Assembly: GCA_004554245.1 (NCBI GenBank)
Contig: SFND01000021.1
Coordinates: 18,107 to 82,106 of the forward strand
Direction of reading: 5' to 3'
DNA from: Oribacterium sp.
GTDB lineage: Bacteria; Bacillota; Clostridia; Lachnospirales; Lachnospiraceae
DNA length: 64,000 bases
The position numbers and the translations under genes were made by a program. Numbering within the stretch: position 1 is the stretch's first letter; each line of letters starts with the position of its first letter. A model generated the notes under the pieces. That model was not told the origin of the DNA. It worked only from the letters and a program-made list of their open reading frames with translations, and ran no database searches. Of the stretch, positions 51,360-59,667 are shown piece by piece.

Positions 51360-52037
51360 TCAGTGCTTCGCGACGATCTCCACCTCGCCCTTCGACTTGT
51401 AGATGCTGTCTGCATCCACGCAGCCGCGCACCGAGCTCAGCGGATAGACGTTCGTGTTGCGTCCGATCACCGTGCCCGGATTCAGGATAGAGCCGCAGCC
51501 CACCTCGACATGGTCGCTCAGCATCGCGCCGAACTTCTTGAGTCCGGTCTCGATGTCACCGTCCTCGGTGTGTACCACGACGAGCTTCTTGTCCGACTTC
51601 ACGTTCGAGGTCAGGGACGCCGCACCCATGTGGGACTTGTAGCCGAGGATCGAATCCCCGACATAATTATAGTGCGGAACCTGCACGTTGTCGAAGATCA
51701 CGACATTTTTCAGCTCGCAGCTGTTGCCGATCACGCAGTGCTTTCCGACCATAATGTTGCCACGGAGGAATGCACACTGGCGCACCTCGGTCTCCGGCCC
51801 GATGATGATATACTCCGCGAGGTACGCGGACTCAAATACCGTCGCACTCTTATGGATCCAGACATGCGGCTTCACCTCCGTGTACTCGTCCTTCGGAAGC
51901 GTCGGACCGTACGCCGCGATGAAATCGTGGATCTTCGGAAGCGCCTCCCACGGATAGGTGAGTCCCTCGAAGATCGCCCCCGCCTCCGTATACTGAAGGT
52001 CATACATCGCCGCAATCGTTACATCTTGTTTTTTCAT
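51360..52037 (-). CDS. Left-handed beta-helix (hexapeptide-repeat) protein, GlmU C-terminus-like
   Basis: A 225-residue protein. Residues ~70-190 are hexapeptide repeats ([LIV]GxxxxI-type: AYLAEYIIIGPETEVRQCAFLRGNIMVGKHCVIGNSCELKN), forming a left-handed beta helix as in sugar N-acyltransferases and the C-terminus of GlmU. There is no N-terminal pyrophosphorylase domain, so the acceptor is unknown; annotations of this type as UDP-GlcNAc pyrophosphorylase-related are common. The ATG at 52037 (MKKQDVTIAAMY) is preferred over an upstream frame; AAGAGA precedes it. Confidence 0.8.
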   Translation of the reverse strand: MKKQDVTIAAMYDLQYTEAGAIFEGLTYPWEALPKIHDFIAAYGPTLPKDEYTEVKPHVWIHKSATVFESAYLAEYIIIGPETEVRQCAFLRGNIMVGKHCVIGNSCELKNVVIFDNVQVPHYNYVGDSILGYKSHMGAASLTSNVKSDKKLVVVHTEDGDIETGLKKFGAMLSDHVEVGCGSILNPGTVIGRNTNVYPLSSVRGCVDADSIYKSKGEVEIVAKH

Positions 52038-52171
52038 AATTCTCTTCTTTCCAGAGAGCTCAAGCTGCCTCATCCCGTGAGGCTTCGGGCTTTCTAAACT
52101 AGTATCATCTGGTGTCGGAAACCTTCATGTGGAAGTCTCCATCTATCTGATCCGCTTCTCAGATACGTCCA

Positions 52172-54322
52172 TCAGAGCGCCCGGATCTTTTCCGTCCGAC
52201 TTCGAACGAACTCCTCGAGCTTCTCCATGTACTCGGCCTCGGTGATCGTGCCGTCCGCCACCTCCGACAGCCCCATCTCCCAGGAGGCGGTCAGCTTCGG
52301 ATTCAGCAGATGCGGCACCGAAATCTTCACATAATACGCGATGTACTCGCCGAGCTTCGTCGGTGACAGCACCTGCGTCTTCTTCTGCAGCGCGATGTAC
52401 TTATTGTCCACGAGCTTCGTGAGGATACCTGCACGCGTCGCACTGGTGCCGATGCCCGCGCCCTTGATCTGCGCCCGCAGCTCCTCGTCCTCGATGAGGT
52501 TGCCGGCGTTTTCCATCGCGAGGATCATCGATCCGGAGGTGTAGCGCTTCGGCGGTGCCGTCTCGCCCTCCTTCACGCGCAGCGTCTCGAGCTGCAGCTT
52601 CTGCCCCTTCCGGAGCTTCAGCAGTGCCTCACTCAGGCTTCGGTTGTCGCCCTCCTCTTCGCTCTCTCCACCGTTTTCCAGGCCAATGCTTCCGTCCGCT
52701 CGCGTCGTCGCGACGCCGTCCGGTCCCATGGCCGAAGAAGCCATGGTCGAGGCATCCGACGTGGTGCCTCCTGCATTGGCCGTGTGACTGGCCGAGGCCG
52801 CCGTCGCCATGGTAGAAGCCATCGACGATCCGGCGCCTGCATTGGCCGGATCCGCTGTCGGGGACGCACCGCCAAGGGCCGCGCTCCGACGCAGGTCAGC
52901 AACCTTCCGATAGCCCTCGTCCTTCAGGGCACGGGAGCTCACGCTGAAGGTCTCGCCCTGGCAGTCGATCATCAGCGCGATGCGCTCGTAGATCGCCGGC
53001 GGGAAGAAAATCGAGAGGAAGCGACGGCAGATGAGCTCGTATACCTTCTTCGAAAGCGGCTTCAGCGACTGGTACTCGCGCTGGCCCTGACCGGTCGGGA
53101 TGATCGCGTAGTGGTCGGCGATCTTCTTGTCGTCGACGTAGCGGGTCTTCGCGATGCTTCGGAAGCTGCCGGACGACAGGATCTCCTGCGCCTGCGGGGC
53201 CACCGGTGCGTAACTCGCGATGCCGCGGATGTTCTTCTCGATCTCCTTCGAAACGGCGGTCGAGAGCACACGCGCATCGGTACGCGGGTAGGTGGTCAGC
53301 TTCTTCTCGTAGAGCTCCTGCGCGATGGCGAGGGTCTCATCCGGGCTGATCTTAAACATCTTCGCGCAGTCGTTCTGCAGCTCCGCGAGGTTGTAGAGCA
53401 GTGGCGGATTCTTCGTCTCCTTCTTCTTCGTGACAGCCGTCACCGTCGCTTCACACGGAAACGGCATGAAGCTCTTCATGAATTCGGCGGCGCGCTCCGG
53501 CCTCAGGAAGCCCTTGCCGTCGTAGATGTCCGTCGGGCTGTAGCGTGACGACTGCTCCGACGGCTTCCAGTCCGCACTCAGCTTCGCGCCTTCCCCGAGA
53601 TCGAAATCGCCGAGGATGCGGTAGAAGGTCGTCTTCTGGAAGGCCCGGATCTCCTGCTCCCGCTTGACGATCATGCCGAGGACGCAGGTCATGACGCGGC
53701 CGACGGCCACGGTCATCTTCTCCTCCGGCTTCATGCCGAGCTGCTGCTTGATCCGGTAGCGGTACTTGAGCGACAGCGCGCGGCTGAAGTTGATGCCTAT
53801 GAGGTAGTCTTCCTTCGCCCGACTGAAGGCCGCCGCCGACAGGTGGTCATACTCGCTGTCGAGCTTCGCCTCGCGGATGCCGCGGAGGATCTCCTCGTTC
53901 GTCTGGGAATCGATCCAGACACGGCGACGCTCCTTCTCCTTCGGCACCTCTGCCATCCTGTCGACGAGCCGGTAGATGTACTCTCCCTCGCGGGCACTAT
54001 CGGTGCAGATGTAGATGGTTTCGACATCCGGACGGTTCAGCTGCTTCGCGACGACCGCGAACTGCTTTGCCGTGCTCTTACTGACCTCGTATTTCCACTC
54101 ATCCGCCTTTGGGATGAACGGGAGCGTGTCAAAGCTCCACTTCTGGTACTTCTCGTCATACGCTGCCGGGTAGCTGAGCTGTACGAGGTGACCCACGCAC
54201 CAGGTCACCACATAATCTTCATTTTCCAGGAAGCCGTCGCCGCGCCGGACATTCTTCATCCCGAGCGCCTGTGCAAACTGCTGCGCCACCGACGGCTTCT
54301 CTGCGATAAATAATTTCTTCAA
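52172..54322 (-). CDS. topB: DNA topoisomerase III (type IA)
   Basis: A 716-residue type IA topoisomerase. LFIAEKPSVAQQFAQALG (~4-21) is the Toprim start, CTDSAREGEYIYRLV (~109) the DxD-type metal site and LTTYPRTDARVLS (~342-354) the active-site Tyr region. Residues ~485-560 are a low-complexity Ala/Ser/Thr/Gly/Met insert (52640-52875) not typical of the family. The start is TTG at 54322 behind GGGAGG (short spacing of 4 nt); an ATG 13 codons upstream is the alternative. Zinc fingers are absent. Confidence 0.9.
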   Translation of the reverse strand: MKKLFIAEKPSVAQQFAQALGMKNVRRGDGFLENEDYVVTWCVGHLVQLSYPAAYDEKYQKWSFDTLPFIPKADEWKYEVSKSTAKQFAVVAKQLNRPDVETIYICTDSAREGEYIYRLVDRMAEVPKEKERRRVWIDSQTNEEILRGIREAKLDSEYDHLSAAAFSRAKEDYLIGINFSRALSLKYRYRIKQQLGMKPEEKMTVAVGRVMTCVLGMIVKREQEIRAFQKTTFYRILGDFDLGEGAKLSADWKPSEQSSRYSPTDIYDGKGFLRPERAAEFMKSFMPFPCEATVTAVTKKKETKNPPLLYNLAELQNDCAKMFKISPDETLAIAQELYEKKLTTYPRTDARVLSTAVSKEIEKNIRGIASYAPVAPQAQEILSSGSFRSIAKTRYVDDKKIADHYAIIPTGQGQREYQSLKPLSKKVYELICRRFLSIFFPPAIYERIALMIDCQGETFSVSSRALKDEGYRKVADLRRSAALGGASPTADPANAGAGSSMASTMATAASASHTANAGGTTSDASTMASSAMGPDGVATTRADGSIGLENGGESEEEGDNRSLSEALLKLRKGQKLQLETLRVKEGETAPPKRYTSGSMILAMENAGNLIEDEELRAQIKGAGIGTSATRAGILTKLVDNKYIALQKKTQVLSPTKLGEYIAYYVKISVPHLLNPKLTASWEMGLSEVADGTITEAEYMEKLEEFVRSRTEKIRAL

Positions 54323-54439
54323 TTCGCCTCCCACTGATCCATGTACGAGCGCCGGCTTCATGTGAAGCCGCTTCAGCGAATGCGCGCCGCGCACCGCCCG
54401 TGGATGTTCTGTGGGTGCTTCGAAAAGAAGTACTTCTGT

Positions 54440-55501
54440 TTACTGAAGCTCCCACTTGTAGATCGTCGTTGTGTCGTATTCCTCGCCGGCCTTCACGATG
54501 CTGGTCGGCCACTCTGGCTTATGCAGGCAGTCCGGATAGTGCTGGGTCTCGAAGCAGTACGCATGGCGTGGTCCGAAGTGCGCCCCGTTTTTGCCCTCGA
54601 AATCACTGCCCATGAAGTTCGCGGTATAGAACTGCAAGCCCTCGAGATCGGTATAGATGGACATCCGGATGCCGGACTCCTCCGCATACGCAGAGGCGAC
54701 GAGACGTACGTCCCCGTCATAGTCATTGAGCACCCAGTTATGATCGAAGCCGTGCGCAAACTTCAGCTGATCGAAGTCCGCATCGATATCGCGTGCGATC
54801 ACCTTCTCGGTGGTGAAGTCCATCGGGGTGCCGGCCACCGGCTCGATACGACCGTACGGGATCGAAATCTCGCTGGCCGGTGTATAGCTGTCTGCATGAA
54901 TCCAGACACGCTGATTCATCGCGTCACCACTGTCATAGCCGTTCAGGTTGAAGTACGCGTGGTTCGTCATATTGAAGACGGTGTCCTGGTCGGCGGTCGC
55001 CTGATAGTGGATCTCGAGCGCGTCGTCCTCGGTCAGGGTGTAGGTCACGGCCACCTCGGCAGCGCCAGGGAAGCCCTGATCACCGTCCGGGGAATGCAGA
55101 GAGAAGATCACGTAGCTGCCGAGGCCAGCGTCTGCATAGTCTGCCTCCCAGATGCGCGTACGCCAGTAATCCGGTCCGGAATGGAGATTGTTGGCACCAT
55201 TGTCATTGACGGCGAGCGCATAATGCTTTCCATTCAAATCGAAGCCCGCCTGACCGATACGGTTCGCGTTTCGACCGACCGGCTCACCCATGTGACCCGG
55301 ATTCTCAAGCAGAAGCTCCGCCTGATCGACACCGAGTACGACATCCCGCATCTTTCCGTCCTTATCACGTACCAGCATCGTAAGCCAGATGGCACCGAGA
55401 TTCGTAAAGCTCGCCTCCGTACCATGCTGATTTGTAATCGTATATCGCTTCACCTCGCGGCCATCCTTCAGTGTTCCAAGCACTGATTCTCTCACTGACA
55501 T
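54440..55501 (-). CDS. galM: Aldose 1-epimerase
   Basis: A 353-residue enzyme interconverting alpha and beta anomers of hexoses. VGRNANRIGQAGF (~72-84), NGANNLHSGPDYW (~95-107), MTNHAYFNL (~172-180, catalytic His) and GLQFYTANFM (~293, followed by the usual late catalytic Glu) are present. The ATG at 55501 is set by GGAGGG 7 nt upstream. It carries its own promoter (55641-55669). Ends just before topB's start region, with an AGAAGTACTTCT palindrome after the stop. Confidence 0.93.
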   Translation of the reverse strand: MSVRESVLGTLKDGREVKRYTITNQHGTEASFTNLGAIWLTMLVRDKDGKMRDVVLGVDQAELLLENPGHMGEPVGRNANRIGQAGFDLNGKHYALAVNDNGANNLHSGPDYWRTRIWEADYADAGLGSYVIFSLHSPDGDQGFPGAAEVAVTYTLTEDDALEIHYQATADQDTVFNMTNHAYFNLNGYDSGDAMNQRVWIHADSYTPASEISIPYGRIEPVAGTPMDFTTEKVIARDIDADFDQLKFAHGFDHNWVLNDYDGDVRLVASAYAEESGIRMSIYTDLEGLQFYTANFMGSDFEGKNGAHFGPRHAYCFETQHYPDCLHKPEWPTSIVKAGEEYDTTTIYKWELQ

Positions 55502-55640
55502 CGCATGTCCCTCCCATCGAAGATTCAATACCGAAAATGCAAGGGCAGCTTTTCATCGACACTCACGCAACTCTCCCATCCCCTTCTGCAGGGTCTGGGA
55601 ATAGCAAGCGCGTCATCGGCACCGCCCATAAACTGCAAGT

Positions 55641-55669
55641 ATTATACTCTATTTTCAGGCTCGTTTCTA
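55641..55669 (-). promoter_or_regulatory. Promoter of galM
   Basis: Minus-strand TAGAAA, 17 nt, TATAAT, ~140 nt before the galM ATG. Confidence 0.6.
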
Positions 55670-55754
55670 CCAGAGAAAAGAGACTCATAGCTGTCTGAAA
55701 ATTGGGGCAGCTAAAATCTCCGGTGTCCTTGGCAATGGGTACCATTCAAACCAT

Positions 55755-55783
55755 AAAAAATCCGGAGTGAATCGTCACTCCGG
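55755..55783 (-). terminator. Rho-independent terminator of asd
   Basis: CCGGAGTGA pairs perfectly with TCACTCCGG around a 4-nt loop, followed by ATTTTTT on the minus strand. Confidence 0.92.
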
Positions 55784-55823
55784 TTTAAAAAAGATCAGTA
55801 ACCATCAAAATTTGATGATCCGC

Positions 55824-56906
55824 TTATTTCTTTGTGATATAGCCCTTCTTTGCGAGGTACTCGGCAGCTTCTACACCGCCGCCGGCAGCGCCACGGAGGG
55901 TGTTGTGGCTGAGACCGACGAACTTCCAGTCATAAATGGAGTCCTCACGGAGACGGCCGATCGAGATGCCCATGCCGTTCTCGTAGTTCACGTCGAGGGA
56001 AACCTGTGGACGATCGTCCTCCTCGAGGTACTGGATGAACTGCTTCGGTGCAGACGGCAGCTCGAGCTCCTGTGGCTCACCGCGGTAGCTGCGGAGTGCC
56101 TCGACGAGCTCTTCCTTCGTCGGCTTCTTATGGAACTTGACGAAAACCGTCGCGGTGTGACCGTTCAGAATCGGTACACGGATGCACTGTGCAGAGATCT
56201 TCAGACCTTCGATAAGATCGATGTGATCTCCCGCGAGGCTGCCGAGTACGCGGAGCGGCTCCTTCTCGGACTTCTCTTCCTCACCACCGATGTACGGGAT
56301 GATGTTGTGCTCCATCTCCGGCCAAGACTCGAAGTTCTTGCCGGCACCGGAAATCGCCTGGTAGGTGGAAACGATCACCTCATACGGCTCGAACTGCATC
56401 CATGCAGCGAGGGCTGGTGTGTAGGACTGGATCGAGCAGTTCGGCTTTACAGCGATGAAGCCACGTGTGGTGCCGAGACGCTTCTTCTGTGCCTCGATGA
56501 GCTGATAGTGATCCGGGTTGATCTCCGGAACGACCATCGGAACATCGGTCGTCCAGCGGTGTGCAGAGTTGTTCGAAACGACCGGGGTCTCCGTCTTCGC
56601 ATACGCTTCCTCGATGGCCTTGATCTCGTCCTTCTTCATATCCACTGCGGAAAATACGAAGTCGACATCCTTTGCAACATCTTCTACCTTTGAAACGTCC
56701 AGGACGATCATGTCCTTTACTTCCTCCGGAATCGGAATATCCAGCTTCCACTTACCTTCTACAGCCTCTGCATAGGTCTTACCCGCAGATCTCGGGGACG
56801 CTGCAAGCGTCGTCAGCTCGAACCATGGATGGTTTACAAGCAATGTGATAAAACGCTGGCCAACCATTCCAGTCGCACCAAGAACACCAACCTTTAACTT
56901 TTCCAT
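55824..56906 (-). CDS. asd: Aspartate-semialdehyde dehydrogenase
   Basis: A 360-residue enzyme that reduces aspartyl phosphate to aspartate semialdehyde for lysine, threonine and methionine synthesis. [14 protein letters not shown] (~6-19) is the NADP loop, and VKPNCSIQ (~153-160) holds the catalytic Cys157. The NCSIQ context and length fit the archaeal/fungal-like Asd group found in Clostridia rather than the E. coli type. GAGGAG lies 6 nt before the ATG at 56906. Promoter at 57018-57046. Confidence 0.95.
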   Translation of the reverse strand: MEKLKVGVLGATGMVGQRFITLLVNHPWFELTTLAASPRSAGKTYAEAVEGKWKLDIPIPEEVKDMIVLDVSKVEDVAKDVDFVFSAVDMKKDEIKAIEEAYAKTETPVVSNNSAHRWTTDVPMVVPEINPDHYQLIEAQKKRLGTTRGFIAVKPNCSIQSYTPALAAWMQFEPYEVIVSTYQAISGAGKNFESWPEMEHNIIPYIGGEEEKSEKEPLRVLGSLAGDHIDLIEGLKISAQCIRVPILNGHTATVFVKFHKKPTKEELVEALRSYRGEPQELELPSAPKQFIQYLEEDDRPQVSLDVNYENGMGISIGRLREDSIYDWKFVGLSHNTLRGAAGGGVEAAEYLAKKGYITKK

Positions 56907-57017
56907 TTCAGTCTCCTCGTCAACTTCTATCCGTATTTTTACTCTCAGATGCATACATCCTGCAGGATTTCGACATACAGCTGTTTCTTCACCCCGCAGG
57001 CACGTATATGTTTCCGT

Positions 57018-57046
57018 ATTGTATTACTTTTAACTGTCAGTGGCAA
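57018..57046 (-). promoter_or_regulatory. Promoter of asd
   Basis: Minus-strand TTGCCA, 17 nt, TACAAT, ~112 nt before the asd ATG. Confidence 0.55.
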
Positions 57047-57174
57047 TATAACATTTTCGAATAGCAGCCTTTCGCCGCCCGGACAACTACTGTCAAAACG
57101 TAATTATGTCCAGGCATGGCTCGGCTGCCATCCGTCGAGTTTCGCCCGAACAGCAACAGGTGACATCCCCGTAA

Positions 57175-59412
57175 TCAGTGCTTCGTGCCTTTTCCGGCGC
57201 GGCCGGCGAGCTTCAGGCGGTTTAAGCTGAGCGGCTTCTTCCGGTACGTGATCTCCACCGGCTCGGTGCCGAGGAGGTAGAAGTGCTCGAGGGTGTCGCA
57301 CTTGCCGAGTCGGATGCCGATGACACCTTTGCTGTTCTTCTTCTGGAGCGGGATATCGCTCAGGGAGCAGCGGAGGAAGTAGCCGTCATGTGTCTCGAAG
57401 ACGATGTCGGTTTCGTAAGCCATCTCCCGAATCTCGATCAGTCGATCGCCCTCGCCCAGCTTCGTTGCGGCGACGAGCTTGTTCGCAGTCTCGAATTCCG
57501 AGGTCTCGACGAGCTTCACCATCGCGTCTCTCGTCGCGAAGATCAGGGTCTTCCCGGCCAGGGCGGACTTCACATTGGCATAGATGATCTCCTCCTGGTT
57601 CGCGTTGTACTTACTGATGTTGTCGATCGGTACGCCCTTGTCCTTGAACTTTCCGAGCGGCACATCCTGGCACTTGATCTGGTGCATATTGCCCTTATCA
57701 GTGAACAGCAGCACGCGGTCCGTGTTCTTGCACTTCAGCACGAAACGGTTGTCCGACTCGACGGCCTCCTGGTTCCGCTGGTAGGTTGCCTCATCCATGA
57801 GCTTGCAGTAGCCGAACTTGTCCTGGATGTAGTAGCAGCTGATCTCCTGCACCTCGTTCTCGTTGAAGACGGCTTCCTTACCATCCTCGAGCACGGTGCG
57901 ACGCGGCACGGCATACGCGGCTCGGATCATCATGAGGTCCTCGGACAGCACCTCGTTCATGCGCTCGCGACTGCCGAGGATCCCGCGGTACTCCTTGATG
58001 TTTCGGAGCGTCTCGGCATGCTGCTTCTTCAGCTCGATCAGCTCGAGACCGATGAGCTTGCTGAGACGCATATCGAGGATCGCCTGTGCCTGCCGCTCCG
58101 TGAAGTGGAAGGTCTCGATCGTCGACATGAACTCGCGGTCCCGCTCACGGAACTTGATGCCCGCGATCTCACCGCTCATAAGTGCCTGCTTCGCATCGGC
58201 CTGGTTCTTCGAGTTCCGGAGGAGGGCAATGATGGCGTCGATCAGGTCGACGGCCTTGATGAGACCATCCTGGATCTCTTTACGTGCGAGCTCCTTCTCG
58301 AGCAGGTTCTGGTACTTGTTCGTGAGGATCTCGTACTGGAACTTGAGATAGGCCTTCAGGATGCCCCGGAGCGTCATGGTCTCCGGCCGACCCTCGTGTA
58401 TGGCCAGCATGTTCACGCCGAAGGTATCCTCGAGTCTCGTTTTCTTATACAGTATATTCTGGATGCGCTCGATGTCCGCACCAGCCTTCAGCTCGAGTAC
58501 GATACGGATGCCGTTTTTGTCGGACTGGTTCGAGATATCGACGATCTCCGGGAGGATCTTATCCTCGACGAGCTGGGCGACATCCTGCATGAACTTCATG
58601 ATGCCCTGACCGATCATCGTATACGGAATCTCGGTCACGACGAGCTTATCGCGGTCGGAACGCCCCTCCTTCTTCTCAAACTGCAGCTTGCCGCGGAGCT
58701 TGAGGCGGCCCGTACCACTGCGGTAAATGTCGACGAGCTCGGACTTGTTGGCGATGATGCCGCCGGTCGGAAAATCCGGTCCCTTCAGGTACTGCATCAT
58801 GTCCGCGGTCTCCATCGCCGGGTTGCGCAGGTACGCGAGGATGAGGTCGATGATCTCACCGAGATTGTGGCTCGGGGTGGAAGTCGTCATGCCGACCGCG
58901 ATGCCCTCGGAACCGTTCAGCAGGAAGTACGGGATACGTGCCGGCAGCACCACCGGCTCCCGCAATGTCTCATCGTAGTTCGGCTGAAACGGCACCATCG
59001 TATCGAGGTCCGCCAGCATGCAGTCATCCGTGAACTTCTCGAGCTTCGCCTCGGTGTATCGCGGTGCGGCTGCAGAGTCACCCTCGATCGAACCGAAGTT
59101 ACCCTGGCCATGCACCACCGGCTGCATACGCTTGAAGTCCTGCGCCATGACGACCAGGGTGTCGTAGATCGAGGAATCACCGTGCGGATGGTACTTACCC
59201 ATCGTATCACCACAGATACGCGCCGACTTGTAGGTCGGGCGGTCATGGTTTGCATGCAGCTCGTTCATATCATAGAGCACGCGCCGCTGTACCGGCTTCA
59301 GTCCGTCACGGATGTCCGGCACCGCACGCGAAGTGATGACAGACATCGAGTAATCGAGGTAGGATTTCTGCATCTCCTCGGAAAATTCAGTTGTTAAAAT
59401 CTGTTCAGCCAT
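57175..59412 (-). CDS. Type II topoisomerase subunit A (topoisomerase IV ParC-like)
   Basis: A 745-residue DNA-cleaving subunit. AAAPRYTEAKL holds the catalytic Tyr119; GKYHPHGDSSIYDTL (~72-86) is the quinolone-resistance region with the sensitive-type Ser80 and Asp84. The C-terminal beta-pinwheel lacks the QRRGGKG GyrA box, which argues for topoisomerase IV rather than gyrase. AAAGGG precedes the ATG. It follows the B subunit gene by 255 nt of hairpin-rich sequence (element H). Confidence 0.88.
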   Translation of the reverse strand: MAEQILTTEFSEEMQKSYLDYSMSVITSRAVPDIRDGLKPVQRRVLYDMNELHANHDRPTYKSARICGDTMGKYHPHGDSSIYDTLVVMAQDFKRMQPVVHGQGNFGSIEGDSAAAPRYTEAKLEKFTDDCMLADLDTMVPFQPNYDETLREPVVLPARIPYFLLNGSEGIAVGMTTSTPSHNLGEIIDLILAYLRNPAMETADMMQYLKGPDFPTGGIIANKSELVDIYRSGTGRLKLRGKLQFEKKEGRSDRDKLVVTEIPYTMIGQGIMKFMQDVAQLVEDKILPEIVDISNQSDKNGIRIVLELKAGADIERIQNILYKKTRLEDTFGVNMLAIHEGRPETMTLRGILKAYLKFQYEILTNKYQNLLEKELARKEIQDGLIKAVDLIDAIIALLRNSKNQADAKQALMSGEIAGIKFRERDREFMSTIETFHFTERQAQAILDMRLSKLIGLELIELKKQHAETLRNIKEYRGILGSRERMNEVLSEDLMMIRAAYAVPRRTVLEDGKEAVFNENEVQEISCYYIQDKFGYCKLMDEATYQRNQEAVESDNRFVLKCKNTDRVLLFTDKGNMHQIKCQDVPLGKFKDKGVPIDNISKYNANQEEIIYANVKSALAGKTLIFATRDAMVKLVETSEFETANKLVAATKLGEGDRLIEIREMAYETDIVFETHDGYFLRCSLSDIPLQKKNSKGVIGIRLGKCDTLEHFYLLGTEPVEITYRKKPLSLNRLKLAGRAGKGTKH

Positions 59413-59439
59413 AATATTCCCTTTATTTTTTATAAGGAG

Positions 59440-59660
59440 ACAATGCCATTTGATGCGCCTACGGCGCGGGCATTGTCGTTTGATTTTGCCGCAATGGCGG
59501 CAAAACGGCCTCGCCGCCCGGGGGCATCACACGGAGTGTAGGAGTTTGTATAAGACAAACTCCGAAACGATATCCCACAGAGCTGTGATCTGTGCCCGCA
59601 GGGCTAAACTCGGGTCTCCAAAGCCCGAGTTTAGGGCAGTCCCGTCCCTTCGGGCCACCC
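59440..59660. other. String of hairpins between the two topoisomerase genes (element H)
   Basis: At least five perfect or near-perfect stems: CTAAACTCGGG/CCCGAGTTTAG (59604-59634), CACAG/CTGTG, GGAGTTTGT/ACAAACTCC (59541-59563), TTTTGCCGC/GCGGCAAAA (59484-59505) and GACAATGCC/GGCATTGTC enclosing GCGCC/GGCGC (near 59442-59477). None has a long T-tract on the minus strand. Confidence 0.7.
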
Positions 59661-59667
59661 GATGTGA

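Larger units (their letters stand above)
55502..55823. other. 322-nt gap between asd and galM
   Basis: It holds the asd terminator (55755-55783), the galM promoter and a ~140-nt galM leader. I see no gene or obvious riboswitch fold in the leader. Confidence 0.6.

Noticed and set aside
57283-59397. 700-codon plus-strand frame opposite the topoisomerase A gene
   Set aside because: Antisense to an unmistakable type II topoisomerase; composition (Leu/Asp/Val/Arg repeats) is that of a mirror frame.
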